This document shows, in pieces, positions 53,619 through 62,749 of a stretch of DNA of 64,000 nucleotides. Origin of the DNA: Lysobacter soli (lineage in GTDB: Bacteria > Pseudomonadota > Gammaproteobacteria > Xanthomonadales > Xanthomonadaceae); NCBI RefSeq assembly GCF_003382285.1, contig NZ_QTJR01000004.1:124001-188000 (forward strand), written 5' to 3'. The first letter of the stretch is position 1. Each line of letters opens with the position of its first letter. Both the position numbers and the translations under genes were made by a program. The notes below the pieces were generated by a model. That model was not told where the DNA came from, did not search any database, and saw only the letters and a list, made by a program, of their open reading frames with translations.

Positions 53619-54242
53619 CTACAGCGCCAGCCGCCCCAGCTCCGGCACCGTCTCGAAGAACTCCTCCGCGCCCATCGCCCGCAGCGTGTCCGCGTGCGAA
53701 TAGCCCCAACCCACGGCACCGAACGCCACGCCCACGCGTCGCGCCGCTTCGCCATCGCTGACCTGGTCGCCGACGTAGATCGCCTGCGACGCGTCGGCCT
53801 TCGCCTGCTTCAGCATCCGCGCGATGCGCCGGTGCTTGCCGAGCACGTGCGCGCCGCCGTCGATGAGTTCGATCGCCTCCATCAGTTCCGCATCGAGCAC
53901 GCGCCGCACGTTCTCGACCGAGTTCGACGTGAGAATCGCCAGCCGCGCACCGCGTTCGCGCAGCTGGCGCAGCACGTCGGCGACGCCCGGAAACAGCGGG
54001 ACCGGCGGCGCGCCGCGCATCATGCGGATGAAATCCGCCGCGACGATGGGCACCTTCCACGTCGGGAACTTCAGCTCCTGCAGCAACTCGCGCGTGCCCA
54101 GGCGACGCAGGTCCTCGACGCGTTCCTCATCGATCGCGGTGAAGCCGTGACGCTGCGCGAGCGCGTGCTGGGCCTTCACGAAGAACGGGAAGGAGTCGGC
54201 CAGCGTGCCGTCGAAGTCGAAGATGACCAGGGGATAGCGCAT
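53619..54242 (-). CDS. HAD hydrolase (phosphoglycolate-phosphatase-like)
   Basis: The 207-residue product has motif I FDFDGTLADSFPFF, motif II LTSNSVENV, and motif IV VGDQVSDGEAARR. It resembles Gph and other small phosphatases. The start at 54242 (MRYPLVIFD) is used; a start 9 bases earlier is possible. It is divergent from the DUF2784 gene. Confidence 0.88.
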   Translation of the reverse strand: MRYPLVIFDFDGTLADSFPFFVKAQHALAQRHGFTAIDEERVEDLRRLGTRELLQELKFPTWKVPIVAADFIRMMRGAPPVPLFPGVADVLRQLRERGARLAILTSNSVENVRRVLDAELMEAIELIDGGAHVLGKHRRIARMLKQAKADASQAIYVGDQVSDGEAARRVGVAFGAVGWGYSHADTLRAMGAEEFFETVPELGRLAL

Positions 54243-54306
54243 GCGCCGCATTGTGCACGAGGTGGCGTGAGCGGCATGGGCCACCGGTTGGCTACAGTGC
54301 GCGTGA

Positions 54307-54717
54307 ATGAATCCGACGCTTGCCGCCGCCCTCGCCGACGCCATCCTCGTGCTGCACGTCGGCATCGTCGCGTTCGTGATCTTCGGCGCGATCGCGATCT
54401 TCATCGGCCGCACGCGCTGGCGCTGGGTGCGCGGGTTCGGCTGGCGCATCGCGCACGTGCTGCTGATGGTGTTGATCGCGCTGCAGGCGTGGCTCGGCGC
54501 ACTGTGCCCGCTAACGGTGTGGGAGCAGGCGCTGCGCCGACGCGCGGGACAGGCGAGTTACGGTGAATCCTTCATCGAACACTGGCTGTCACGGCTGATC
54601 TTCTTCGACGCGCCGTGGTGGACGTTTGTCGCCGCATACAGCGCGTTTGCCGCGCTGGTGATCGCGGCGTGGTTCTTCGTGCCGCCGCGTCGTCGCCGAG
54701 ACCAAACGCTGCGGTGA
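54307..54717 (+). CDS. DUF2784 family membrane protein
   Basis: The 136-residue product (MNPTLAAALADAILVLHVGI...) has three to four membrane helices and the conserved LGALCPLTVWEQALR and SRLIFFDAPWWTF of DUF2784. Function unknown. It converges with the SDR gene. Confidence 0.9.
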   Translation: MNPTLAAALADAILVLHVGIVAFVIFGAIAIFIGRTRWRWVRGFGWRIAHVLLMVLIALQAWLGALCPLTVWEQALRRRAGQASYGESFIEHWLSRLIFFDAPWWTFVAAYSAFAALVIAAWFFVPPRRRRDQTLR

Positions 54718-54775
54718 CACCGCTTCACAGCCAGAAGCAACGCAGGGGCGCGGCGCACCCCTGCGTCGTGAATCC

Positions 54776-55522
54776 TCAGCGAAGGCCGCCCGCGACCTTC
54801 AGCAATTCGCCGGTCATGTAGCGCGAGGCGTCCGTCGCGAGGAACACCGCGATGTCGGCGATGTCGTCCGGCTGGCCGATGCGGCCCAGCGGCGTCTGCG
54901 CGACGATGGCGTGCTGGAAGTCCGAGCCGATGACGCCGATCTCGCGCGAGCCTTCGGTCTCGATCATGCCGGGGTTGATGGAGTTGACGCGGATGCCGCG
55001 CGGACCGAGCTCGCGCGAAAGCACGCCGGTGATGGCGTCTACCGCGCCCTTGGTGGCGGTGTAAACGGCGGTTTCCGGCATCGTCAGGCGCGAGACGATG
55101 GAACCGATGTTGATGACGCTGGCGCCTTCGCCCAGGTGCTTCGACGCTGCCTTCGTGGTCAGCAGCAGGCCGAGCACGTTGATGTCGAAGTGGCGGTGGA
55201 AGTGCTCCGGCGTGATCGCCTCCAGCGGCGCGAATTCGTACACGCCGGAGTTGTTGACCAGCACGTCGAGGCGGCCGAATTCCTTCACGGCGGCGTCGAT
55301 CAGCGCCTGCGCGTCGTCGGCGTTCGACACGTCGGCCTTCACCGCGATCGCCTTGCCGCCCGCCTTCGTGATGCGTTCGACCACGGCATCGGCGCCGCTC
55401 TTGCTCGACGCGTAATTGACGACGACCGCCGCGCCTTCGGCGGCCAGCGCCGTGGCGATGCCGGCGCCGATACCCTTCGATGCGCCGGTCACGACGGCCA
55501 CTTTTCCTGCGAGCTTGCTCAT
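54776..55522 (-). CDS. Short-chain dehydrogenase (FabG/glucose dehydrogenase-like)
   Basis: The 248-residue product has the cofactor motif TGASKGIGAG, the NNSG motif and catalytic YTATK, and the C-terminal motif ITGVLSRELGPRGIRVN. The presence of VNYASSKSGAD in the second strand suggests NADP(H). It is a classical SDR of unknown substrate. The start at 55522 (MSKLAGKVAVV) is family typical. Confidence 0.92.
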   Translation of the reverse strand: MSKLAGKVAVVTGASKGIGAGIATALAAEGAAVVVNYASSKSGADAVVERITKAGGKAIAVKADVSNADDAQALIDAAVKEFGRLDVLVNNSGVYEFAPLEAITPEHFHRHFDINVLGLLLTTKAASKHLGEGASVINIGSIVSRLTMPETAVYTATKGAVDAITGVLSRELGPRGIRVNSINPGMIETEGSREIGVIGSDFQHAIVAQTPLGRIGQPDDIADIAVFLATDASRYMTGELLKVAGGLR

Positions 55523-55681
55523 TTGAGTTCCTGATGGGAGAGAGAACGCGAAGGCGCGTTGTGCCCTTCGTCCCCCAATCAGCTGGGTACTCGCACGCCC
55601 CGGCCAAAGACGGGATTCCGGGGAATCAGAATCCCGCCGCCGGGATGTTCCGAAGTCCCGCACGCGCCGCGACGCATCAAA

Positions 55682-55720
55682 GCCCCTCTCCCGCCTGCGG
55701 GAGAGGGGCTGGGGTGAGGG
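55682..55720. repeat. Family B palindrome
   Basis: GCCCCTCTCCCGCCTGCGGG...GTGAGGG lies between the haloperoxidase-like gene stop (55742) and the SDR gene. Confidence 0.75.
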
Positions 55721-55741
55721 CGAACGGACGCGGCCGACTCG

Positions 55742-57145
55742 CTACTTCGCCTGCAACTGATGCCCAAACACCCAGTCCGCCACCTTGTTGCCCGCCTTCA
55801 GACCGGCCAGGCAGCCTTCGGTGAAGTGGATGCCCGAGTACACGCGCGCCATTGCCTGCTCCTGCTCGGCGGTGGACAGCGACGGATAGCTGCGCGTGAT
55901 CGCCTTCACCGGCAGGTCCACCAGCGGCGCCGGCAGCGGCGCGATGGGCGCATTCACCGTGCGTGTGAACGTCAACGCATCGCTCTTGAAGAAACGCCGC
56001 ATGGTCTGCGCCGCAGCGCCGGTGAGCGTCGTCGACGCGCACGGGTAGTCCGGATACGGCGGCGTCTGCAGGAACGGCCGCCACGTCGCGTCGCTCTTCG
56101 TGAAGGGGTTGCCGTCATCGGGCCAACGGATCGCGGTGACGGGACGCCAGAAGTTGTATTGGTACTTGTCGGCGATGTTGGTGATGGCCGCGTCGGCCAG
56201 CGACATGTTCACCAGCGCGAACAGACGCGCGTTCTGCCAGCGATCGAGCCCGCGGTTGATCGCGATGATGCGCACGTTGCCGTTCCAGTCCAGGCCACCG
56301 CCGGCCCAGAAGCGCGCGATGTCGCTGGGCGGCGAATTCGGCAGCGCGCCGCGAACGCGCGCATCGCCGATGGATTTCACCAGGTTGTATTCGGACGCGT
56401 ACTTCGCGCTGTTGACCTTGAAGATCTTTCCCGGCGGCGAATGGAACTGCGCGGCGCTGGTCACCGCGAACGGCGTGACGAACGCCCAGCCCATGAAGGC
56501 CGGCGTGGTTACGGCCGGGAACTCCGGCGCGGGTGTCGGCTGGTGCACGCCCACCGATGGCGGCAGCGAATATGCCGGCAGGTTCGGCGTGCCCGAGCCG
56601 TCGGTCGGCGTGAGCCCGCCCGAACCGTTGTCGGCGTAGCGCAACGCGAGCAGCGTGTCCGCCGCGGATTCGCCCGCGGCGATGCCGGCCGCTTCCGATG
56701 CATCCGGCGCGCCGGGGCCGATGGCCGCGTCGTAGGCCGCGTTGATCGCGAGGACGGCGTTCGCGCGAGCGGTGCCTTCGGCGGGCGTCGGTGGAGGTGG
56801 CAGCGCATCGAGCATCGCCAGCAGTGCGGTGCGATTGGCCGCCGCGACGGCCGCATCCGGCGACGCGTTGCCCGGCGCGCTCGCCACCGGCCGATACGTG
56901 TTGTAGCGCGACTGGATCGAATTGAGCGCGTCGTGCACCGAGAGCGACACGATGGCCATCACGCGCGACTGCTGCTGCGGCCCGCCGAAGCGCGGCGCGA
57001 CCGTCGGCCCGCTGGCGAGCGCGTTCCAGTCGGTCACCGAATCGGCGTACGCGGGCAGCACGGAACACAGCGCGAGTGCGACCGCCAGCGGCGTGCACGC
57101 GCGCGCACGGAGCGAACGCGCGGAAAGCGTGTGTGGGGAGTTCAT
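55742..57145 (-). CDS. Vanadium haloperoxidase-like PAP2 protein
   Basis: The 467-residue secreted protein (signal peptide to about ALCSVLPAYA) has the alpha-helical fold of vanadium haloperoxidases, with FWRPVTAIRW and a final motif ARVYSGIHFTEG. At the place of the acid-base histidine (YxSGH) it reads YPCASTTLTGAAA, so this histidine is replaced. The final motif keeps His but has Glu where Asp is usual. The activity may therefore be altered or lost. The start at 57145 fits the signal peptide. Confidence 0.82.
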   Translation of the reverse strand: MNSPHTLSARSLRARACTPLAVALALCSVLPAYADSVTDWNALASGPTVAPRFGGPQQQSRVMAIVSLSVHDALNSIQSRYNTYRPVASAPGNASPDAAVAAANRTALLAMLDALPPPPTPAEGTARANAVLAINAAYDAAIGPGAPDASEAAGIAAGESAADTLLALRYADNGSGGLTPTDGSGTPNLPAYSLPPSVGVHQPTPAPEFPAVTTPAFMGWAFVTPFAVTSAAQFHSPPGKIFKVNSAKYASEYNLVKSIGDARVRGALPNSPPSDIARFWAGGGLDWNGNVRIIAINRGLDRWQNARLFALVNMSLADAAITNIADKYQYNFWRPVTAIRWPDDGNPFTKSDATWRPFLQTPPYPDYPCASTTLTGAAAQTMRRFFKSDALTFTRTVNAPIAPLPAPLVDLPVKAITRSYPSLSTAEQEQAMARVYSGIHFTEGCLAGLKAGNKVADWVFGHQLQAK

Positions 57146-57422
57146 GGCGATGTCCTGTGGGGGATGGAGGACGCGCCCGACGGCAAGCGCCAGCAGGCGC
57201 ATGGATTCCAACGCAGGTCATGCGCACACCGGCCGCCCTTGCATCGCGTGGTGCACCCCGGGCGACGGGCGGGCGGTTGGTGGCATGGATGTTGGCGGAG
57301 CGCTGCAACTATCGGGTGGAACGTGATCGCCGGCGGCGTCGACTTTCGGACCTTTCTGATGGACCCAACGCACGTAGATCCGCAGCGTGCAATGCACCTC
57401 CGACTTCAGGGATCCGAAGCAG
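57146..57422. other. Divergent promoter region
   Basis: About 280 bases between the haloperoxidase-like gene and the peptidoglycan hydrolase. It contains no recognisable element beyond a poor ribosome site before 57423. Confidence 0.45.
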
Positions 57423-59846
57423 ATGAATGCGCCACGCGCACCCATGCCGATCGCCACGTCGCGCTTCGGCTATCCGTTCAAGGACAAGGACGATCGCGAG
57501 ATCGCCGACCCGTACGCCTTCATCGAAGCGCTGATTCCGGTGCAGGGCGGGCATTACCTGCTCGGCTCGTACGGCTTCTTCCACGGCGGCATCCACCTGG
57601 ACCGCGCATGCAGCTCGAAGCTGTCGATCGACGACGGCATTCGTTGCCTGGCCGATGGTGAAGTTGTCGCGTACCGCATCGACAGCGATTACCACGACGC
57701 GACGCCCGGCGACGTGGGCGATGGCGCGATGTTGCGGCCCTACTCCACCGGCTTCATCCTCGTGCGGCACCGGGTGCAGGCACCGTCCCCGCCCATCCCC
57801 GCGACGCCTCCGCCGATGGATACGCCCGGCGCCGACATCCGCGACTGGGGCACACGCCTGTACGCCGATCCGCAGGGACGGCAGCCGCTCGCGTGGTTGC
57901 GCCACGGCACCCCGCTGATCGTGCAAGTCGGCGCGTACACGCCGGGCCAGAGCACGCTCGTGCGCGTCACCGACACGCTCGACTCGAAACTCCCGCGTGA
58001 GGGCTGGATCAGCCGCACGCATCTCGCACTCGATCCCGCCGTCGGCACGGGCATGCGCAGCGCCTTCGGCCTCAAGGACACCGTCGCCACTACGGTGTAT
58101 CGCGGCGACAGCATCGACCCGGACAAGTCGGCTGCGCACGCGGAGAACAAGGCGCAACGAGAGCGGCCCGAACCGGAGACCGCGCCCGTGCTCACGCTGT
58201 ACAGCCTCTACATGCACGTTGCGTCCGAGCGCGACTACGACCGCAACGCAAAGTGGAAGCGCCCTTCGTGGTGGCCCGAGCGCGGCGGCACCCGCAAACC
58301 GGAGGCGACCGATCGCGTGGTCGCGCTCGCGAAGCCGCTGCCGATCCGACAGGGTGATCTCATCGGCTACCTGGGCGAAGACGTGCCCGCACACGCGTAT
58401 CCCGTCGCAGGCCAGCCCGTCACGAAGCGCCTGCTGCACCTGGAGGTCTTCAGCGGCGACGATGTTCCGGCGTACCTCGCGAATAGCCGCCGCTGGGCGA
58501 AGGAATACCTGCCCGATAGCGAACGCACGCTGCTGCTCCTGATGCCGGGCGATACGTTGCAGCGCGATGTGGGCGGCCCGGCTTCGGCCACGGTGAACCA
58601 GCGGCAGATCCTGCGCGTGAGTGGGCTCGAATCGCGAACCGTGGAAGACAAGCGCTGGCGCAAGGTCACGCTCGGCATGACGCAGGGCCACGCCACCGGT
58701 TGGATCGAGGAAGAAGGACGACTGGTATCGCCGTGGGAATGGCCCGGCTTCGAAGTGCGGGACGAAGTCGCGAGCCCCGATGGGTTCCGCCACGACGATC
58801 CGGAAGCCTTCGCCGACTACCTGCGAGGCGACGGGCCACGCCCGCCCGACACGCCCTTCTACAAGGCGCTGCGCTCGCTGGTGGATCGAAACCACGACGG
58901 CAGTTTCAGCGAAGAGGAACTCGACCGCCTGCTACGCAACCGCCACCACGCCGACCACCTCACGCGCCTGATCGTCCGCCACGAGACCGCGTGGACCCGC
59001 ACCAGCATGCGCCGCCACACCGAGACCGCACGCCGCATCGCCGCGAAGCTGGGACCCGCGGCAGTGGAGAACGTCAACGCGGAGGAACCCCGCGGCGAGA
59101 AGCTGCCGTGGTGGGAAGACGTGGCTGCCGGCGTTGAGGGATTTCCGGCGAATTCGCGCGTTTGGCATTTTCATGCGGGTGGGGTGGTAGGAAACCTCTC
59201 CCGAGCGGCCGTAACTCTCGAAATGCTCAAGAAGGTCTTCGACGCGCGATTCGACACCGCAGAGGCGATGCGCGCGTTTGAAGAGAAGCTTTGGTCTTTC
59301 GCCGACGAGATAAACCGCAATCTCGACGCATACAAACTGAATAGCAATCTCCGACTCTCGCACTTCTTCGCCCAGGTAAGGGAGGAGGCGGGCGCTTCAG
59401 CGCGAACGGTGGAGATTCTCGACTACACGCCTGGCGCCCTCGTCGCAAACTTCAGCTACTTCAGGAGAAGGCCGGCCGAGGCCGAGATGTACGGTCGCAC
59501 GGCCGCACATCCTGCAGACCAAGAAGCCATTGCGAATCGCGCTTACTCAAACCGAATTTGTCATGGTGATCCAGCCTTGGGGCAAGGATGGAAGTATCGA
59601 GGCCGTGGTCTCAAGCAGCTGACATGGCAGTGCAACTACGAAGACTTCCAACGCCTTTATCGAACAGTGTGGCAGGACGATTCTCCGGACTTCGTCGGCA
59701 AATCGCCATTGCGGGTTGTGCACATGGAGTCATTGGAAGGAGCGCTCGGCGTGGGCTTGGATGGAGTACTCGAGGGCAAGCGGGTTTCGTATCCCTACAA
59801 GGACGCTAGGAGCGTCCGCGAGTACCTAAGGAAGCATGGGTACTAG
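57423..59846 (+). CDS. Two-domain peptidoglycan hydrolase (M23-like + GH19-like), probable antibacterial effector
   Basis: The 807-residue protein has no signal peptide. A degenerate M23-like domain is spread over residues about 40-345: HGGIH (His54/His58 where H-x3-D is usual), SLYMHV (His265) and LLHLEV (His339). An EF-hand DRNHDGSFSEEE lies at about 488-499. A GH19-like domain follows from about 635, with FFAQVREEAG (Glu654/655) and YRGRGLKQLTWQCNY. The overall plan resembles the T6SS effector TseP known to me from Aeromonas (amidase plus lysozyme). The following gene may be its immunity gene. Base composition falls from about 59130 on. Confidence 0.7.
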   Translation: MNAPRAPMPIATSRFGYPFKDKDDREIADPYAFIEALIPVQGGHYLLGSYGFFHGGIHLDRACSSKLSIDDGIRCLADGEVVAYRIDSDYHDATPGDVGDGAMLRPYSTGFILVRHRVQAPSPPIPATPPPMDTPGADIRDWGTRLYADPQGRQPLAWLRHGTPLIVQVGAYTPGQSTLVRVTDTLDSKLPREGWISRTHLALDPAVGTGMRSAFGLKDTVATTVYRGDSIDPDKSAAHAENKAQRERPEPETAPVLTLYSLYMHVASERDYDRNAKWKRPSWWPERGGTRKPEATDRVVALAKPLPIRQGDLIGYLGEDVPAHAYPVAGQPVTKRLLHLEVFSGDDVPAYLANSRRWAKEYLPDSERTLLLLMPGDTLQRDVGGPASATVNQRQILRVSGLESRTVEDKRWRKVTLGMTQGHATGWIEEEGRLVSPWEWPGFEVRDEVASPDGFRHDDPEAFADYLRGDGPRPPDTPFYKALRSLVDRNHDGSFSEEELDRLLRNRHHADHLTRLIVRHETAWTRTSMRRHTETARRIAAKLGPAAVENVNAEEPRGEKLPWWEDVAAGVEGFPANSRVWHFHAGGVVGNLSRAAVTLEMLKKVFDARFDTAEAMRAFEEKLWSFADEINRNLDAYKLNSNLRLSHFFAQVREEAGASARTVEILDYTPGALVANFSYFRRRPAEAEMYGRTAAHPADQEAIANRAYSNRICHGDPALGQGWKYRGRGLKQLTWQCNYEDFQRLYRTVWQDDSPDFVGKSPLRVVHMESLEGALGVGLDGVLEGKRVSYPYKDARSVREYLRKHGY

Positions 59847-60807
59847 TTTGGTGCGCAATGCTGGCGCTCGTCACGTCCAGGCGCACCTGATCATGGCGGC
59901 GGTGAGCCTTTTCCTGGCGGCGTTACTGTTGATGGTCGCTCGAATCGCGCATGGATCGCCGGCCGCGAGCGATGACCTTGATGGAGATGGAAAGCCTGAT
60001 GAGCTGTCCATATCTCCCGTGGACGTGCTGGAAGATGGTTCATCTTCGCTCGATGTGGTGATCCGGATGTCCACGCGGGCCGCGCCAATACGTGCTGACC
60101 TCAGATCGCAGACACCGAGCCTGCAGGCGTACATCAGTCATGGAGCCCTGATCGTCGATCGGTCCCAGAGCAGCCGCGACGCGGCTGAGCTTAGCTATGA
60201 AGTGTTTCGTTGGGATGCTCGCCGCCGGCATCTGTGCCTACACGCTGTCGTGACCGGCACTCCTCCCAACCAGCTGCAAGGCGAGTGGTTACCGCAAGAC
60301 GTAGAGGTGAGTCGCTATGCGCCCTGTACCGTCCTGGGGCAGAAGACACCGGCAGTGCCTGTCGCGGACAAGACCGCGCGCGAGCTCGCACTTAGCGAGG
60401 CTGGAAAGCTCAAGAAGACAGACCCAGTTCCGGACTACTTGGCATTCGAGCTAGCCGCCCAAGTCGATGAGGGAACGGTCTCCTCAATCAACGATATCGG
60501 CTACTACCAAGAGCAAGCCGGCTTCCTCCGGCAGGCATCGATCATTCTTTCCGCCGTCAATGATCGATTTCCGCGAAGAGCCGTCGCACAGCTGATCGTC
60601 CGCGACACGGATGAGAACGTCCCAGTGCACTCCATGTCCCACTCACCCGACCGCTCCCACGTAACGAGTTCGGCCAAGTTGCGCTCTATTCGCGGGCCAG
60701 AAACGGTGTACAGGGAGAGCGTCTCGCGGCTGTACGGATTTGGACCGGAGGATCCTTTCCATTCAACACGCACGCCAAAGGCGCGCTGTTTTGGAGTCAA
60801 TGTGTAA
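59836..60807 (+). pseudogene. Probable immunity protein, 3' end replaced
   Basis: The 323-codon frame overlaps the effector stop codon by 11 bases. It has an N-terminal membrane/signal segment (LIMAAVSLFLAALLLM), DDLDGDGKPDELSI like VCBS repeats, and a region resembling a helical repeat up to residue about 253 (DIGYYQEQAGFLRQAS then RAVAQL). After about 60595 the frame runs antisense through the gene on the other strand, so the natural end appears lost. Placement directly behind a peptidoglycan hydrolase suggests it protects the producer. Confidence 0.55.
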
Positions 60808-61208
60808 CGCGCGGTGTCGAGCGCAACGGCATTCACGTAAATGGCGTCCCCTTCCAGAACATTTCGCTCGACCCGTCGGGCCACGACGGTTTGCCTCGGT
60901 AGATCGATCACCAGAATTTGAAGATCCCTGAGTTCGCCGGTCTCTGCCGACATTGGAACGACGGCAAGGAGCGTGTCCGGGTTATCGGGCCTTCTCTTGC
61001 AAACAGCCATAGACCACTCACTGACCCTTCCCGGATCGTCGGGAATGAAACTTGAGTCGCTACCCGATAGCACGGGGGCACAGGCTCGCCCGGGAGACAG
61101 CTCTTGCGTCGGCTCGCCAGTGACGGAGCCATATGGGACGGCCGACAGGACAACGCCGACGACGAACGCCGCTCCGCTCGCCTGCGTCAGGACTCGGCAG
61201 AGATTCAC
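60504..61208 (-). pseudogene. Secreted protein of unknown function, probably truncated
   Basis: The 234-codon frame starts with GTG 61208, overlapping the preceding stop codon as GTGA, with a signal peptide-like N-terminus (GAAFVVGVVLSAVPYG). The body is beta-rich (YTLTPKQRAFGVRVEWKGSS). The last 30 or so codons (below about 60600) run antisense through the convergent immunity-like gene, so its C-terminus is likely not native. No family recognised. Confidence 0.5.
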
Positions 61209-62623
61209 GGCACTCCTACCTTCGCGCGCACCCATCTTCCCCTGCGATAAGCCTCGCTGAACTGCCTGAACTGATTGTCCCTCGCATCCTCCACCTGCCG
61301 CCATTTGGGCATCGGCATGTTGTTGTGAACCGAGAAATGCGTCTCTTCGTGGTAGCAACATCCATCCTTCGTGTACTCCACGAGTTCGCGGGCCGACGGG
61401 TCGACTTCGAAGAATCCGAGACCTGTGGCAGTCAGAGCGGATAGGGCTGGGGCGTGAAGAAAGCGGCCACTCCGTCGGTCTTGAAGAAACACGTCGTAGC
61501 TCGGACCACCGTAGGAACCGTTGTTTCCAGTTTGGATGGCGAAGTCCTGGTCGCCGTCGAAGTTGAAATCGCCGGTGTTGATGGTGCCTTGATACTCGTA
61601 AAGGACCGTCGAGTTGATAAGTAGACCGCCACCAGCGGCGCGGGTCAGGAAGATGCTGGGAAGATCGATGAGTTGAGATTTGCCTGTTGCGCCGCTCTTC
61701 GTGACGGAGATCTGCCCGGTTACCTTGCTGACATTAATGGAAGCGAAGGCTTGCTCGAAACTCTGAATAGCTCCTTCCATCTCTGCATACTGCGCCTCCT
61801 GCAACGCAGGTATCGACTGCTTTGCGCCGACGCAGAAGCCAATGAAGTTGTTCTGAACGCGAATCCACTCACTCAGGTATTCGGACGCGCTCATGCGATT
61901 TATCAAGTTAACGATGTCGGAGAACTCGATTCTCCGAGTCGGAATGTCTGATTCGATGATCCTCGATGCTATCAGCTCATCGAGCTTCTCTTCGATGATC
62001 TTCTGGTTGTCGACGTTTACGGTTTCGCTTAGATATGCGATGTAGCCCTTGATGAAATCCGACTTCTTGAAGGAGTCCGGAGCCCTCACTCGGGACTTAC
62101 CTTTCTCCGCGACCAGCTTTAGGTCGACGCTGTCAAAGTCGAAGAACGAATCAGCCAGAACCTCAATCTGATGGCGGGCGGACATCGGCCGCTGTCCGTT
62201 GTTTAGCGTGATCATCCTGTAGAGCAGTCGATCCCGAGAGCGCGCGATAACAAAGTTCACATGCAGTGGACGAGCGTCATCGAAGCCGGCACTCTGCGAC
62301 GCTCGAGCAAGCGTATTCAATCGCTGAATTCCGTCCAGCACAAACCCTTCATCGATATGGGCGCGAATGTGGTCATTAACCGCGACTGCAGCCGCGCCTT
62401 CTTCGAAGTCATGGATTAACGCCACCGTAATCGGAGGCATGACACAGCCGCGAACTATGTCCTTCTCTAGCCGCGAGTAGAACTTAGTTTTGAGCGTGTC
62501 ACGCTGGATGTTCAACCTACCAATTAACGGGGCAAGGTGGTCGAGAGCGAAACGGTAAGTCGTCACTCCACCTGCTACATAGCCCTCTACTACTCGGTCT
62601 TCGTCGAACGTAAAGAAGTCCAT
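61205..62623 (-). pseudogene. Chimeric frame: DGQHR-type protein fused to XAC2610-like domain
   Basis: The 472-codon frame joins two unlike parts. Residues 1-296 match DGQHR/DndB-ParB-like proteins (EGFVLDGIQRLNTLARASQ; MITLNNGQRPMSARHQ), cytoplasmic and linked to DNA modification or phage defence. Residues 297-446 match periplasmic XAC2610-like repeats (NTGDFNFDGDQDFAIQTGNN; SYGGPSYDVFLQDRRSG; DGCCYHEETHFSVH). No signal peptide could serve the second part. The junction is near 61735. It is a likely recombination product, though the frame is intact and base composition is low-GC throughout. Confidence 0.55.
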
Positions 62624-62749
62624 GATGCCCCCGATGCTTTTCCGACTTTGACGAGCTGAAAGTTTTGCCTTCCGGAAAGAGACGAGCGGCCGTGCGGCCG
62701 CCCTTCTCTAACTCTTCGGCGAAATATAGGCCATCCCAGCCCAGCCGGT
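62624..62749. other. Short intergenic region
   Basis: About 125 bases between aceE (ends 62750) and the chimera's start. It has lower GC and a palindrome AGCGGCCGTGCGGCCGC near 62678-62694. It marks the edge of the low-GC segment. Confidence 0.4.

Noticed and set aside
57423-59846. Xanthomonas-type T4SS effector
   Set aside because: The C-terminal part does not look like the conserved XVIPCD secretion domain, so T4SS delivery is not supported, though the GH19-like domain is shared with such effectors.
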